A stretch of DNA of 64,000 bases from Alcaligenes faecalis (lineage in GTDB: Bacteria; Pseudomonadota; Gammaproteobacteria; Burkholderiales; Burkholderiaceae_B). Positions 16,656 through 25,831 of this stretch are shown here, piece by piece; the first letter of the stretch is position 1, and the number at the start of each line of letters is the position of its first letter. The position numbers and the translations under genes are program-made. Below the pieces are notes generated by a model. That model was not told where the DNA came from. It did not search any database and was given only the letters and a program-made list of their open reading frames with translations. The DNA is taken from the NCBI RefSeq assembly GCF_002443155.1, contig NZ_CP023667.1, positions 3,348,001 through 3,412,000 of the forward strand, in the 5' to 3' direction.

Positions 16656-18571
16656 TTGTTGGTACAGCAGGACATATCGATCACGGCAAAACCACCTTGA
16701 TCCGCGCCTTGACGGGTGTAGATACCGACCGTCTGGAAGAAGAAAAAAAACGCGGTATCTCCATCCAGCTGGGCTATGCCTATACGCCTTTGCCCGATGG
16801 CCAGATTCTGGGACTTATTGATGTGCCCGGCCACGAACGCCTGGTACATACCATGGTCGCAGGAGCAACCGGCATTGATTTTGGTTTGCTGATCGTAGCT
16901 GCAGATGACGGTGTCATGCCGCAAACCCGCGAGCATCTGGCCGTGCTGCAATTGCTGGGTTTGCAGGCGGGCGCCATCGTCCTGAGCAAGGCGGATCGCG
17001 CCGATGCGGCTCGTATTGAATCCGTCAAAGCCGAGCTGCAAGCACTTGTCCAAGGAAGCTTTCTGGACAGTGCCCCCATCTTCGTGGTCGATGCCCTGTC
17101 CGACGACAAACCCGGCCTGGAAGCGTTACGCGAGCATTTGCACGCACAGGCCATGCAGTCCACTAAACAGGATGGCCAGGGCTATTTCCGTCTGGCCATT
17201 GACCGCGTTTTCACCTTGCAGGGCCACGGCACCGTCGTGACCGGCACTGTGCACGATGGCGTGCTGGATCTGGATGGCCCGGCTATGGACTTGCGCCTGA
17301 TGCCACGTGGCACGCCGGTACGTGTGCGCAGTATTCATGCACAGAACCAGTCCTCGCGCCAGGCTCGTGCCGGCCAGCGTTGCGCCCTGAACCTGGGCGG
17401 AATTGATGTACAGGATATCGAGCGTGGGGACTGGCTGGCCGATGCCCGCTGCTTCCTCCCCTCCAGTCGTATCGATGTGGAACTGAGCCTGCTGGACAAA
17501 GACATCCCCGCCTTGCGCACCTGGTCTCCCTGGCATGTCCACATGGGAGCCGCGCACCTGACAGCCCATGCCGTCCCATTGGATGGCGAGTCCTTGCAGC
17601 CCGGGCAGACCGGCAAGGTCCAGTTGGTCTTTGACCGCCCGATCTGCACCATGACGGGCGAGCGCTTTATCTTGCGCAACGCCCAGGCCAGCGAGACCAT
17701 CGGCGGCGGGATTGTGCTGGACCCGAATGCGCCGGACCGCAAACGACGCTCTACGACACGTCTGGCCTGGCTGGACGCCTTGGCGCAATGGACGCGCGGC
17801 GGACCGTTGGAAGGCCTGCTGGCCCAAGCACCTTACGGTCTGGACGAAGCAACGCTGCTGCGTCTGTCGGGAGGATCTCAACAAGGCTTGAGCGCCCCCG
17901 CCAATGCCCGCTGGCACACCGGATCTCGCCCACAAAGTCAGCCTATCTTGTTGAGCGATGCACGCCTGGAAGCACTGTGTCAGCACATAGAAAGCGTGAT
18001 GCTGCAGTTCCACGAGCGCAATCCGGACGAGCCGGGCCTGTCCATCAGCCGCTTGCGACGCATGGCCGCCCCCACCATGCCCGACGCTATCTGGCAGCTC
18101 CTGACCGAATATCTGCTGGCAGAACAGCGGCTGGCCCGACAAGGAGCCTGGCTGCATACGCCAGGCCACCGCGTCACCCTGAGCCCCGAAGACGAAGCGC
18201 TGGCCACCGCCCTGCTGCCCCTGATCGAGGCAGGCCGCTTTGATCCTCCATGGACACGTGATCTGGCCAAAGAAACCGAAGCCCCAGAAGAGCAGACCCG
18301 CAACGTACTGCGCCGACTGGTGCGCCAAGGCGAGCTGTTTCAGATCGTGCACGATCTGTTCTATCACCGCCGCCAGATCGCGGTGCTAGCCAATATCGTC
18401 AAGGAGCTGCACAGCGGCCAAGGCGTCAGCGCCGCGCAGTTCCGGGACGCAACGGGACTGGGCCGCAAACGGGCCATTCAGATTCTGGAGTTCTTTGATC
18501 GCGTCGGCTATACACGACGTGTACGTGATCGCCATGTATTACGGGGTGAAGCCTGGGCGGCAGCAGACTGA
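16652..18571 (+). CDS. selB: Selenocysteine-specific elongation factor
   Basis: A 639-residue GTPase that brings Sec-tRNA(Sec) to UGA codons followed by a SECIS hairpin. The GTPase motifs are visible: GHIDHGKTT (P-loop), DVPGHE, and LSKAD. Domains II and III follow, then a long C-terminal region with winged helices (roughly residues 400-639, including [22 protein letters not shown] and [19 protein letters not shown]) that binds the SECIS loop. The client UGA is in fdnG about 6.5 kb upstream. selC follows 87 bp downstream. Confidence 0.95.
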   Translation: MIVGTAGHIDHGKTTLIRALTGVDTDRLEEEKKRGISIQLGYAYTPLPDGQILGLIDVPGHERLVHTMVAGATGIDFGLLIVAADDGVMPQTREHLAVLQLLGLQAGAIVLSKADRADAARIESVKAELQALVQGSFLDSAPIFVVDALSDDKPGLEALREHLHAQAMQSTKQDGQGYFRLAIDRVFTLQGHGTVVTGTVHDGVLDLDGPAMDLRLMPRGTPVRVRSIHAQNQSSRQARAGQRCALNLGGIDVQDIERGDWLADARCFLPSSRIDVELSLLDKDIPALRTWSPWHVHMGAAHLTAHAVPLDGESLQPGQTGKVQLVFDRPICTMTGERFILRNAQASETIGGGIVLDPNAPDRKRRSTTRLAWLDALAQWTRGGPLEGLLAQAPYGLDEATLLRLSGGSQQGLSAPANARWHTGSRPQSQPILLSDARLEALCQHIESVMLQFHERNPDEPGLSISRLRRMAAPTMPDAIWQLLTEYLLAEQRLARQGAWLHTPGHRVTLSPEDEALATALLPLIEAGRFDPPWTRDLAKETEAPEEQTRNVLRRLVRQGELFQIVHDLFYHRRQIAVLANIVKELHSGQGVSAAQFRDATGLGRKRAIQILEFFDRVGYTRRVRDRHVLRGEAWAAAD

Positions 18572-18616
18572 ACCCGAAGCGTCATGCGGGGGCCAGAGCA
18601 GGCAGCGCCCGGATCA

Positions 18617-18645
18617 TTGAAGCGTAATCAGCCCTAACGTATGAT
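18617..18645 (+). promoter_or_regulatory. Sigma-70 promoter of selC
   Basis: TTGAAG (18617-18622) and TATGAT (18640-18645) are separated by 17 bp. The tRNA begins at 18659, so transcription would start a few bases before it. This is the clearest -35/-10 pair in the window. Confidence 0.7.
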
Positions 18646-18658
18646 AGGGCCTCTTGAA

Positions 18659-18754
18659 GGAAAGCATCCGTGCCCGGTGGCACGGCCGGGCTTCAAACCC
18701 GGTTGGGGGCGTCAGACGTTCCCAGGTAGGTTCGACTCCTGCTGCTTTCCGCCA
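18659..18754 (+). tRNA. selC: tRNA-Sec (anticodon TCA)
   Basis: A 96-base tRNA with the hallmarks of bacterial tRNA-Sec: an 8-bp acceptor stem (GGAAAGCA with TGCTTTCC), an anticodon stem CCGGG/CCCGG around CTTCAAA giving anticodon TCA (18693-18695), a long variable arm, GGTTCGACTCC in the T arm, discriminator G and an encoded CCA (18752-18754). It lies directly after selB, as part of the selA-selB-selC group. Confidence 0.96.
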
Positions 18755-18811
18755 CTTTGTTGACCGAGCATTCTTCATCCCCACCACATGCCAGGGACAC
18801 GTGTCCATTGA

Positions 18812-19411
18812 CTACGCCGGCGTATCGGACGTTGGACGACCTGCTGTTGGTCCCGAGTCAGAGCACGTCACCGCCAGTACCTGCGCCTGTTGATCCCCCA
18901 GGCTAAGCACGCTGTGGGGTAGCTCCGAATCAAAATATACGGAATCCCCCGTCTCCAAGGTCATGCTGTGCTCTGCAATGGTGACTTGCACTTGCCCGTG
19001 GATCACAAATAAAAACTCTTCTCCCCCATGCGGGAAAGTTGGCGCCGGCTGCTCTTGCTCGTGTGGAGGGTAAATCACAAAGGGGTCCATCAAACGAAAG
19101 CGCCGCCGTCCGGCCATGCTTTCGTAACGGTAGGCGCTATGACCTGCCACACTGGGCAAGGGCATACGTTCGTGTCGACGCACGACACACACACTTTCGT
19201 CCTGATCCAGATCCCCCTCTCCAATCAACTGCGACACCCCCATGCCATAAGCCTGGGCCAGCTTGACTACGGTAGAGATGGACGGCGCACTGACTGCCCG
19301 CTCCAGCTTGGACAGATAACTTTTAGTCAGACCGGTGCGCTGGGCCAACTGCTCCAGCGACAAGCCATGTTGGCGACGCAGGGCGCGCAAGCGAAAGGGA
19401 AGATGGGTCAT
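18812..19411 (-). CDS. XRE-family regulator with C-terminal cupin domain
   Basis: A 199-residue repressor-type protein. Residues 7-62 are a helix-turn-helix (RLRALRRQHGLSLEQLAQRTGLTKSYLSKLERAVSAPSISTVVKLAQ). Residues 105-190 are a cupin (PTFPHGGEEFLFVIHGQVQV, then LETGDSVYFDSELPHSVLSLG) that likely binds a small effector. It is oriented with the aldolase, GST and Bug genes on the same strand and follows them, so it probably regulates that group. The effector is unknown. Confidence 0.85.
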   Translation of the reverse strand: MTHLPFRLRALRRQHGLSLEQLAQRTGLTKSYLSKLERAVSAPSISTVVKLAQAYGMGVSQLIGEGDLDQDESVCVVRRHERMPLPSVAGHSAYRYESMAGRRRFRLMDPFVIYPPHEQEQPAPTFPHGGEEFLFVIHGQVQVTIAEHSMTLETGDSVYFDSELPHSVLSLGDQQAQVLAVTCSDSGPTAGRPTSDTPA

Positions 19412-19478
19412 GGGTTAAACAAGAGGTGTAGCGCCCGAGGTCAGCCTCGGAGCGCATATAAAAAAGCGGCCTCTTATT

Positions 19479-20261
19479 CTACTCAAAAACATCCGTATGG
19501 CGTTTCAGCGCTTTGCGGGCATAGTACTCAAAGCCGATCTGGGAGCGGCGCGGTCTCAGAATCCAGTCATGTGCCTCTCGGCCCAGTTCCGGCGCAATAG
19601 GCTTGATCGTTCCGGCTGACATCGCCAACAATTGCATGCGCGCTGTGCGCTCAAATTGCAACGCCAATACGCAGGCTTCTTCTACTGAGGCCGCCGCCAC
19701 CAACATTCCATGGTGCGATAAAAGAATAGCGCGCTTGTCACCCAAAGCCTCAGAAATGATCTGTCCCTCTTCATTGCCCACAGGGACACCCGGCCAATCC
19801 TTCAAGAACGCGCAGTCCTCATACAAAGGGCAGTTGTCCATATGGGATACATTCAACGGCACCTCCAGCATGGACAGGGCGGCCACATGCAAGGGATGTG
19901 TATGAATGATGCAGTTCACATCCGGCCGGGCACGATACACCCAGGAGTGAAAACGGTTTGCTGGATTAGGCATCCCATATCCCTTCAAAACCGTTAAGTC
20001 TTCGTCTACCAGCAAGACGTTGGTCGACGTAATTTCATCAAACCCAAGCCCCAGCTGCTGCGTAAAATACGTGCCCTCCTGTTCGCCGCGTGCTGTGATC
20101 TGGCCAGCCAAACCAGAGTCATGGCCGCCATCAAAAAGAATACGGCAAGTCAGTGCGAGCTTCTCGGGAACACTGCGCTCAGGGATTTCGAAGAGGGCCT
20201 GCATCTGGCTTTGCGCCTGTTCAATCAGCACGGACTTGGACAAGCTCATGGTGTCACTCAT
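19479..20261 (-). CDS. Class II aldolase/adducin family protein
   Basis: A 260-residue protein of the zinc-dependent class II aldolase/adducin fold. The metal-site motif is visible (IIHTHPLHVAALS), with a later His in ILLSHHGMLVAA and the family start SGNITARG-like SGLAGQITARGEQ. Such enzymes cleave or decarboxylate small hydroxy acids, and many annotated members have unknown substrates. It is followed by the XRE-cupin gene and preceded by the GST gene 30 bp away, so it appears to be part of one catabolic unit with an importer-type binding protein. Confidence 0.85.
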   Translation of the reverse strand: MSDTMSLSKSVLIEQAQSQMQALFEIPERSVPEKLALTCRILFDGGHDSGLAGQITARGEQEGTYFTQQLGLGFDEITSTNVLLVDEDLTVLKGYGMPNPANRFHSWVYRARPDVNCIIHTHPLHVAALSMLEVPLNVSHMDNCPLYEDCAFLKDWPGVPVGNEEGQIISEALGDKRAILLSHHGMLVAAASVEEACVLALQFERTARMQLLAMSAGTIKPIAPELGREAHDWILRPRRSQIGFEYYARKALKRHTDVFE

Positions 20262-20291
20262 AACAACTCCTTTTGTAAATTAATATCCTGC

Positions 20292-20903
20292 TCACAACAG
20301 CGGGACATAGCCCGCCAGGGCCTGCATACGCTCGAGCCAATGTCGTACCGATGGATAGGGGCGCAGGTCGTACCCTCCCTGCTCTGCCATGCAGGTATAG
20401 GGAAACAAGGCCACATCGGCGATGCTGGGCCTGCCTCCAACGAAATAGCGATGCAACTGCAAGTACGCCTCCATCTGAGCCAGAGCTTTATCGCCCTGTT
20501 CGCGCCACGCCAGCACCGCAGGATCATCCACCGTCATCGTCCCCCGCAACGCCACCCACAGTCTGGGCTGTGCAAGGTTGGTCATATGCTGAGTCTGCTC
20601 AAAAGACAGCCACTGCAGCACCTGAGCCTGCGCAAGCGGGTCCGCGGGCAGAAAGTCTGTGCCCTGCGCCAGGTACCACAAAATAGCGGCCGACTCTGCC
20701 AGCCAGGGTCCTTCCCGGGTTCGCAGTACCGGTACCTGTCCCCAGGGGTTGATTTGCCGAAACACCTCGGTATCCAGATCCCCCTCCACAATAGACAGGC
20801 TGCGCCGCTGTAGCGCTATCCCCAAATAACCGCACAACAGTCGTACCTTCCAGCCATTGCCGGTATGCACCGTGTCGATAAGCTCCAGAGCGGCGTGTTT
20901 CAT
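20292..20903 (-). CDS. Glutathione S-transferase family protein
   Basis: A 203-residue GST: thioredoxin-like N-domain (TVHTGNGWKVRLLCGYLGIALQRRSL, then NPWGQVPVLRTREGPWLAESAAILWYLA) and an all-helical C-domain (RPSIADVALFPYTCMAEQGGYDL). The ATG at 20903 is taken; the longer frame to 21092 overlaps the Bug gene and is not GST-like. It lies between the Bug-protein gene and the aldolase gene, all on the minus strand with short gaps. The role (conjugation or a glutathione-dependent step in degradation) is inferred only from family and position. Confidence 0.8.
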   Translation of the reverse strand: MKHAALELIDTVHTGNGWKVRLLCGYLGIALQRRSLSIVEGDLDTEVFRQINPWGQVPVLRTREGPWLAESAAILWYLAQGTDFLPADPLAQAQVLQWLSFEQTQHMTNLAQPRLWVALRGTMTVDDPAVLAWREQGDKALAQMEAYLQLHRYFVGGRPSIADVALFPYTCMAEQGGYDLRPYPSVRHWLERMQALAGYVPLL

Positions 20904-20913
20904 TGTTTTCACC

Positions 20914-21885
20914 TCACTCAAGACTGATTTCTGCGGTCTGAACAATACGCTGCCACTTGCTGCGCTCAGCCGCGATGAAGCTTTGATACTCATCCTGGGT
21001 GCCGGTGTAGACCTGGCTGCCCTGCTGCTCCAGATGGGCTTTAAATTCCGGGTTGGCCAGTGTCTTTTGCAATGCCGTCTCCAACACCGCAACCACCTCC
21101 TGTGGCGTACCCGGCGGGGCCAGCAACACGTTCCAGGAGCTGATACGTAGCTCAGGAGCGCCCAGCTCTGCGCTGGAGGGCACTTCGGGAGCAGCTGGGG
21201 AACGTTGGCTATCAGCCAGCACCAGGGCCTGAAGCTTGCCCGCCTTCACCTGCGGCATGATCACGGGAATAGCATCCATCACCATGTCAGCATGGCGGCC
21301 AACAACGGCACTGACCGCTTCCCCTCCACTCTTGAAAGGGATATGCCGCACATCAAGTTTCTCGGTCAACTTGAAAAGCTCTACCCCCAAGTGCGGCGCA
21401 CTCCCTATCCCTGCTGACCCGAAGTTAAGGACCCCAGGCTCCTGACGGGCATGGGCAACCAGTTGGGAATAACTCCCCGTACCCAAATCCGAACGAACTG
21501 CCAGAACATACGGAGACCCCGTCACCATGCCGATGGGCACAAAGGCCTGCGGGTCGTAGTTGATTTTAGAAAGAATCAACGGGTTGACCACCTGTGTGCC
21601 TACTGTCCCCATGAACACGGTGTAACCGTCCGCTTTCGCATTTTGTGCAGCCTGAGCGGCGATCATGCCCCCGGCTCCTGCCTTGTTTTCAACAATCACG
21701 GTCTGGTCCAGCTCCTTGCCCAACTGCTGGGCAAGGAGGCGTGCCACCAGGTCGGTGATCCCCCCTGCACCAAAAGGCACGATCAGACGTACTGACTGTG
21801 CCGGGAACGTCGTTGCTTGTGCCGGAGCCGCCGTCATCGTCAAGGCCGCCCAGCCGGCCATCATCAAACCAAGCATCTTTTTCAT
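20914..21885 (-). CDS. Bug/TctC-family periplasmic binding protein
   Basis: A 323-residue periplasmic binding protein of the tripartite tricarboxylate (Bug) family. The signal peptide ends at AQA, followed by the family pattern TFPAQSVRLIVPFGAGGITDLVAR and later VVENKAGAGGMIAAQAAQ and YTVFMGTVGT. The start MKKMLGL (21885) gives a proper signal peptide; the 18-residue longer frame does not. It heads the minus-strand group with the GST, aldolase and XRE genes. Bug proteins commonly bind carboxylates; no TctAB membrane subunits are present here. Confidence 0.85.
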   Translation of the reverse strand: MKKMLGLMMAGWAALTMTAAPAQATTFPAQSVRLIVPFGAGGITDLVARLLAQQLGKELDQTVIVENKAGAGGMIAAQAAQNAKADGYTVFMGTVGTQVVNPLILSKINYDPQAFVPIGMVTGSPYVLAVRSDLGTGSYSQLVAHARQEPGVLNFGSAGIGSAPHLGVELFKLTEKLDVRHIPFKSGGEAVSAVVGRHADMVMDAIPVIMPQVKAGKLQALVLADSQRSPAAPEVPSSAELGAPELRISSWNVLLAPPGTPQEVVAVLETALQKTLANPEFKAHLEQQGSQVYTGTQDEYQSFIAAERSKWQRIVQTAEISLE

Positions 21886-22242
21886 TGGATGTCTCCTGAA
21901 CTTTTTAAGTTTGAATTGTTCAGGACACATTCTCATCAAAAATGACCCATCGTGTCAAATAGAATAAAAATGTCCTTGATGATTTTTTTAACGTATTAAA
22001 AAAATTAAAAAAACATGAGTTCGCAATACTCAGAATGCTTTCCAAGAACTAAATCTGTCTAAAAAGACACCAAAATATCCTTTCAGACAATTAGTGTCTT
22101 GTGCGCTTATCAATACCCCTCTTTTCTGTGCGTGTTTCATGCACCACAAAACCGTCAGGTTTCTCGACAGCCGTCACATTTTTAAACACAATTCGTAGCG
22201 CGAACAATTCTCATTCTGTTTATCGTTTACTAGGAAAGTATT
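21886..22242. other. Intergenic region between Bug gene and siderophore receptor
   Basis: This 357-bp AT-rich stretch has no gene. It serves two divergent units. An inverted repeat AAGACAC (22064-22070) / GTGTCTT (22094-22100) and a smaller GTCTAAAAAGAC lie in the middle and could be a regulator site for the Bug-GST-aldolase group. A Fur-like box at 22200-22218 is next to the receptor gene. Confidence 0.5.
22200..22218. promoter_or_regulatory. Candidate Fur box before the siderophore receptor
   Basis: GCGAACAATTCTCATTCTG matches the Fur consensus at about 12 of 19 positions on the minus strand. It shares the core TTCTCATT with the boxes at 7735-7753 and 27973-27991, and lies 25 bp before the receptor start. 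Confidence 0.5.
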
Positions 22243-24501
22243 ATGAATTTATCGGCGCCTCCGGCCCGCCGCCCGATCTTTGCATTGGGCTTGCTCGCCA
22301 CGGCTTTGGCAGCCAGTTTCAGCGCTAACGCGCAAACCTCCAGCGTCCGGGGTGGGGTGACCTCGCTGGAAGAAATTCGTGTACTGCCTTCGGCGGAAGA
22401 AGCTGTCAAACAGGCACCCGGCGTGTCCACCATTACCGCCAAGGATATTGAAAAACGTCCTCCCGCCAACGACCTGTCCGAACTGATCCGCACCATGCCT
22501 GGTGTGAACCTGACCGGTAACAGTCCGTCCGGTTCCTACGGCAATAGTCGCCAGATCGACTTGCGCGGCATGGGCCCGGAAAACACCTTGATCCTGATTG
22601 ACGGCAAGCCTGTCAGCTCGCGCGACTCCATCCGCATGGGGCGAGACGGTGAGCGCAATACCCGCGGCGACAGTAACTGGGTGCCCGTCAACGCGATCGA
22701 ACGCATTGAAGTGTTGCGCGGTCCAGCCGCCTCCCGTTACGGCTCTGGCGCTGCCGGTGGTGTCGTGAACATCATCACCAAGGCCCCTACCGACACCTTC
22801 TCCGGCTCGGTAACCGCTTACGGTCTAATTCCTGAAGACAGCAACTACGGCTCCACCCGCCGTACCGGCTTTAACCTGTCTGGCCCCATCGCCGACAAAC
22901 TCTCTTTCCGTGTTTACGGCAATATCGCCAAAACCGATGCGGACAAGCCTGCCTTAAACGCCAAATCCTCTGGCATTGATGTGAGCGAAACCAACGTTCC
23001 GCCCGCGGGCCGTGAGGGTGTACGAAACAAGGACATCAACGGTCTGGTCCGTCTGGACATCAACCGCGACCATCGCCTGGAACTGGAAGGCTCTTTCAGC
23101 CGCCAAGGTAATATTTTTGCTGGTGAGCGCCTGTTCACCAACGGAAATGCCACTATCGCCTCGCTGGCAGATGATGGCGCAGAAACCAATATCATGTATC
23201 GCCGAGCGGGCTCGCTAAGCCACTATGGGGACTACGGCCAAGGACGCACCTCACGCCTGACCTTTGCCTATGAAGGCACTACCAACTCGCGCCTGAATGA
23301 AGGGATGGCCGGGGCAGGTGAAGGCAGCATTTCCAACCCTGGTACCGGTTCCGTTTCCGAACTGCGTTCGCTGAATGTCTCCGGCGAGTACAACACGCCC
23401 CTGCAGATTGCGAACAAGCACGTTCTGATGACAGTAGGTTTCGAGCACCGGGATCAAAGCCTGGATGATGATTACGCTACCCGCTCTGGCCAGACCATCA
23501 ATGGCAATAGCGATTCCAAGAGCAAGGCAAAAACGACGGCCGCTTATGTGGAAGGCAATATCGAGCTGACCGAGGCCTTGACCATCACTCCCGGTGTCCG
23601 TTTTGACCATCACAGCAAATTCGGTGACAACTGGAGCCCCAGCCTGAACGCCTCCTACTTCATCACCGACAACATCACCCTGAAGGGCGGTATTGCGCGT
23701 GCCTTCAAGGCACCCAACCTGTATCAGTCCAACCCCAACTACCTGTACCAGACGCGCGGTAACGGTTGCCCGTACGACCCCGTAACTGGCCAACGTGTCA
23801 GCGGTCCTTGCTACATCTTCGGTAACGACAATCTGTCGCCCGAGCGCAGCATCAACAAGGAAATTGGTCTGGCCTACGACAACGCAGGCTGGGCAGCCGG
23901 TCTGACTTACTTCCAGAACGACTACAGCAACAAGATTGTGGCCGATATGGGCGACCAGACCATTCCGGATGCGGTGTACATTGGCGGCTCCCTGGTCCGC
24001 CCATTCCAGTGGGTCAACTCCGGCAAGGCCGTGATCCGCGGTCTGGAAGGCAACCTGACTATCCCGATCCTGGGCGAGAACGGCGACACACTGAGCCTGA
24101 GCAACAACCTGACTTACATGATCACCAACAAGTCCAAGGAAACAAATCAGCCATTGACCGTCATTCCACGCTACACATTGAACAGCACACTGGATTGGCG
24201 CGTGAACGACAGACTGTCCATGCTGGCTACCGCCACGCTGTATGGCAAGCAAAAGCCACGCTCGCACAACCTGTCCAACAACTCGGAAGTGAAAGGCGAT
24301 GGTCTGCGTGAACGTGGCTCGTATGCCATCTTCGGTCTGAGCGGCGCTTACCAGGTGACCAAGTCCACCAATATCCGTCTGGGCGTCAACAACCTGTTCG
24401 ACAAGCGCTTGTACCGCGAAGACTCGGGTAGCGGCCAAGGTGCCAACACCTACAACGAACCTGGTCGTCAGTACTACGCGACATTGACTGCCAGCTTCTA
24501 A
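22243..24501 (+). CDS. TonB-dependent siderophore receptor (FepA/BfeA-like)
   Basis: A 752-residue outer-membrane receptor: signal peptide ending at ANA, then the plug domain (ASTITAKDIEKRP-type region, NDLSELIRTMPGVNL, and the catecholate-receptor signature RQIDLRGMGPENTLILIDGKPVSSRDS), an IERIEVLRGPAASRYGSGAAGGVVNIITK motif that ends the plug, and a barrel closing in SF. This plug is close to the FepA/PfeA/BfeA group for ferric enterobactin-like catecholates. A Fur-like box lies just upstream. Transport partners are not adjacent. A strong hairpin follows the gene. Confidence 0.88.
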   Translation: MNLSAPPARRPIFALGLLATALAASFSANAQTSSVRGGVTSLEEIRVLPSAEEAVKQAPGVSTITAKDIEKRPPANDLSELIRTMPGVNLTGNSPSGSYGNSRQIDLRGMGPENTLILIDGKPVSSRDSIRMGRDGERNTRGDSNWVPVNAIERIEVLRGPAASRYGSGAAGGVVNIITKAPTDTFSGSVTAYGLIPEDSNYGSTRRTGFNLSGPIADKLSFRVYGNIAKTDADKPALNAKSSGIDVSETNVPPAGREGVRNKDINGLVRLDINRDHRLELEGSFSRQGNIFAGERLFTNGNATIASLADDGAETNIMYRRAGSLSHYGDYGQGRTSRLTFAYEGTTNSRLNEGMAGAGEGSISNPGTGSVSELRSLNVSGEYNTPLQIANKHVLMTVGFEHRDQSLDDDYATRSGQTINGNSDSKSKAKTTAAYVEGNIELTEALTITPGVRFDHHSKFGDNWSPSLNASYFITDNITLKGGIARAFKAPNLYQSNPNYLYQTRGNGCPYDPVTGQRVSGPCYIFGNDNLSPERSINKEIGLAYDNAGWAAGLTYFQNDYSNKIVADMGDQTIPDAVYIGGSLVRPFQWVNSGKAVIRGLEGNLTIPILGENGDTLSLSNNLTYMITNKSKETNQPLTVIPRYTLNSTLDWRVNDRLSMLATATLYGKQKPRSHNLSNNSEVKGDGLRERGSYAIFGLSGAYQVTKSTNIRLGVNNLFDKRLYREDSGSGQGANTYNEPGRQYYATLTASF

Positions 24502-24515
24502 TGTCCCACGCTCTA

Positions 24516-24551
24516 CTCCGGACTCCAGCAGGAGTCCGGAGGATTGATCGT
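24516..24551 (+). terminator. Terminator after the siderophore receptor
   Basis: CTCCGGACTCC (24516-24526) pairs perfectly with GGAGTCCGGAG (24531-24541) around a 4-nt loop (AGCA). The following GATTGATCGTTTT has a short T-run slightly delayed from the stem. Confidence 0.7.
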
Positions 24552-24709
24552 TTTACCCGCCCCTGCCTGCCCCGTCTGGAGCAGCCGGGGCTACGTCGTA
24601 CCCGGCTTTAACCCACGGCCTCCCTCCCCGACCCCGCTCCAACAGCGCTAGACTAAAGCCTTGTTGGCCAGCTTTCTGGCTACAGAATCACCACATTCGG
24701 GAGCTGATC

Positions 24710-25798
24710 TTGTCGTCCACCGAGCCTGATCTCGCGATCTACGCCGGGCCTCGTGCCTATCGCCACATACAAAGCCATGGTTTACATGCCAAGGACATCA
24801 GCACACTGATTGGCAGCGCAGGTGGGCCCAAGGCTTTGGCGCTGACTGGGCTGGATCAGTATCTGTTTGGGGACTGGCTCAACACACATGACGAACCGCT
24901 GTGGCTGTTTGGCAGCTCCATTGCCTCCTGGCGTTTCGCCTGCGCAGCGCAAAGCGATCCGCACAAAGCCTTTGCGGACTTTGCGCAGCTTTATATACAC
25001 AGCCCCTTTCTGCCCAACTCCACGGTAGCGGACATTACCCGGTCGACCCAGACCATGCTGAAAACCTTGCTGGGGGATGGTGACTCACAGGCAGCGATCC
25101 TGAACCACCCGCGCTATCGCTTTGCCATTACCGTGGCGCGCAGCAAAGGCTGGGCGGGTTCCCGAAATCAAAAGCAGCTTGGCGCGGCCCTGCTTAGCTG
25201 CATGGTCGGCAACTATGTACACCCTGCCATCCCGCACTGGTTCTTTGAGCGGGTCATCGTGCACGACGCTCGCAGCCCCTTGCCCATTCATGGCAAGCAT
25301 CAAGGCCGGGCCCGTTACGCGGCGCTGGATCAGCACAATCTGTTTGAGACCTTGGCCGCCAGCACGGCCATTCCATTGGTCATCGATGGTGTGGATGCGG
25401 CCCACAACTGGCCCGCCGGGCTTTACCGGGATGGAGGGCTGGTTGACTACAACTTCTGCGCGCTGGATCTGGATAGTCCCGGCCTGACCTTGTTCCCCCA
25501 TTTCACGCAAAAAATCAGCGCCAGCTGGTTCGACAAATATCTGCCGCGTTGGCAGAAAGCCCGCCGCCCCCACTGCCTGGATAATTTGATTCTGCTGTGC
25601 CCCACTCCGCGCTTTTATCAGCGCCTGAAAGGCCAAAAAATCCCGGATCGCTCCGACTACAAACGGCTGTCTGATTCGGAGCGACGTCTGGCCTGGCAAC
25701 ACTCCGTTGAACAAAGCCAGCGCCTGGGCGAGCAGTTTGCGCAATGGGTCGCTGATGACCAGCTTGCCCAGGTTGTACGCCCCCTGCCCTTCCCATAA
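24710..25798 (+). CDS. Patatin-like phospholipase family protein
   Basis: A 362-residue protein with patatin features: a glycine-rich oxyanion stretch (GSAGGPKAL, about residues 35-43), the nucleophile elbow GSSIASW (Ser69/Ser70), and the catalytic-Asp motif DGGLVDYNF (near residue 243). It has no signal peptide, so a cytosolic or membrane-associated lipid hydrolase is likely. The start is TTG at 24710, six bases after CGGGAG; no ATG fits. It stands alone between two TonB receptor genes. Lipid substrate unknown. Confidence 0.75.
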   Translation: MSSTEPDLAIYAGPRAYRHIQSHGLHAKDISTLIGSAGGPKALALTGLDQYLFGDWLNTHDEPLWLFGSSIASWRFACAAQSDPHKAFADFAQLYIHSPFLPNSTVADITRSTQTMLKTLLGDGDSQAAILNHPRYRFAITVARSKGWAGSRNQKQLGAALLSCMVGNYVHPAIPHWFFERVIVHDARSPLPIHGKHQGRARYAALDQHNLFETLAASTAIPLVIDGVDAAHNWPAGLYRDGGLVDYNFCALDLDSPGLTLFPHFTQKISASWFDKYLPRWQKARRPHCLDNLILLCPTPRFYQRLKGQKIPDRSDYKRLSDSERRLAWQHSVEQSQRLGEQFAQWVADDQLAQVVRPLPFP

Positions 25799-25831
25799 GC
25801 GGCGCTTGCCACACAACAAGTGCCAGTCAGC

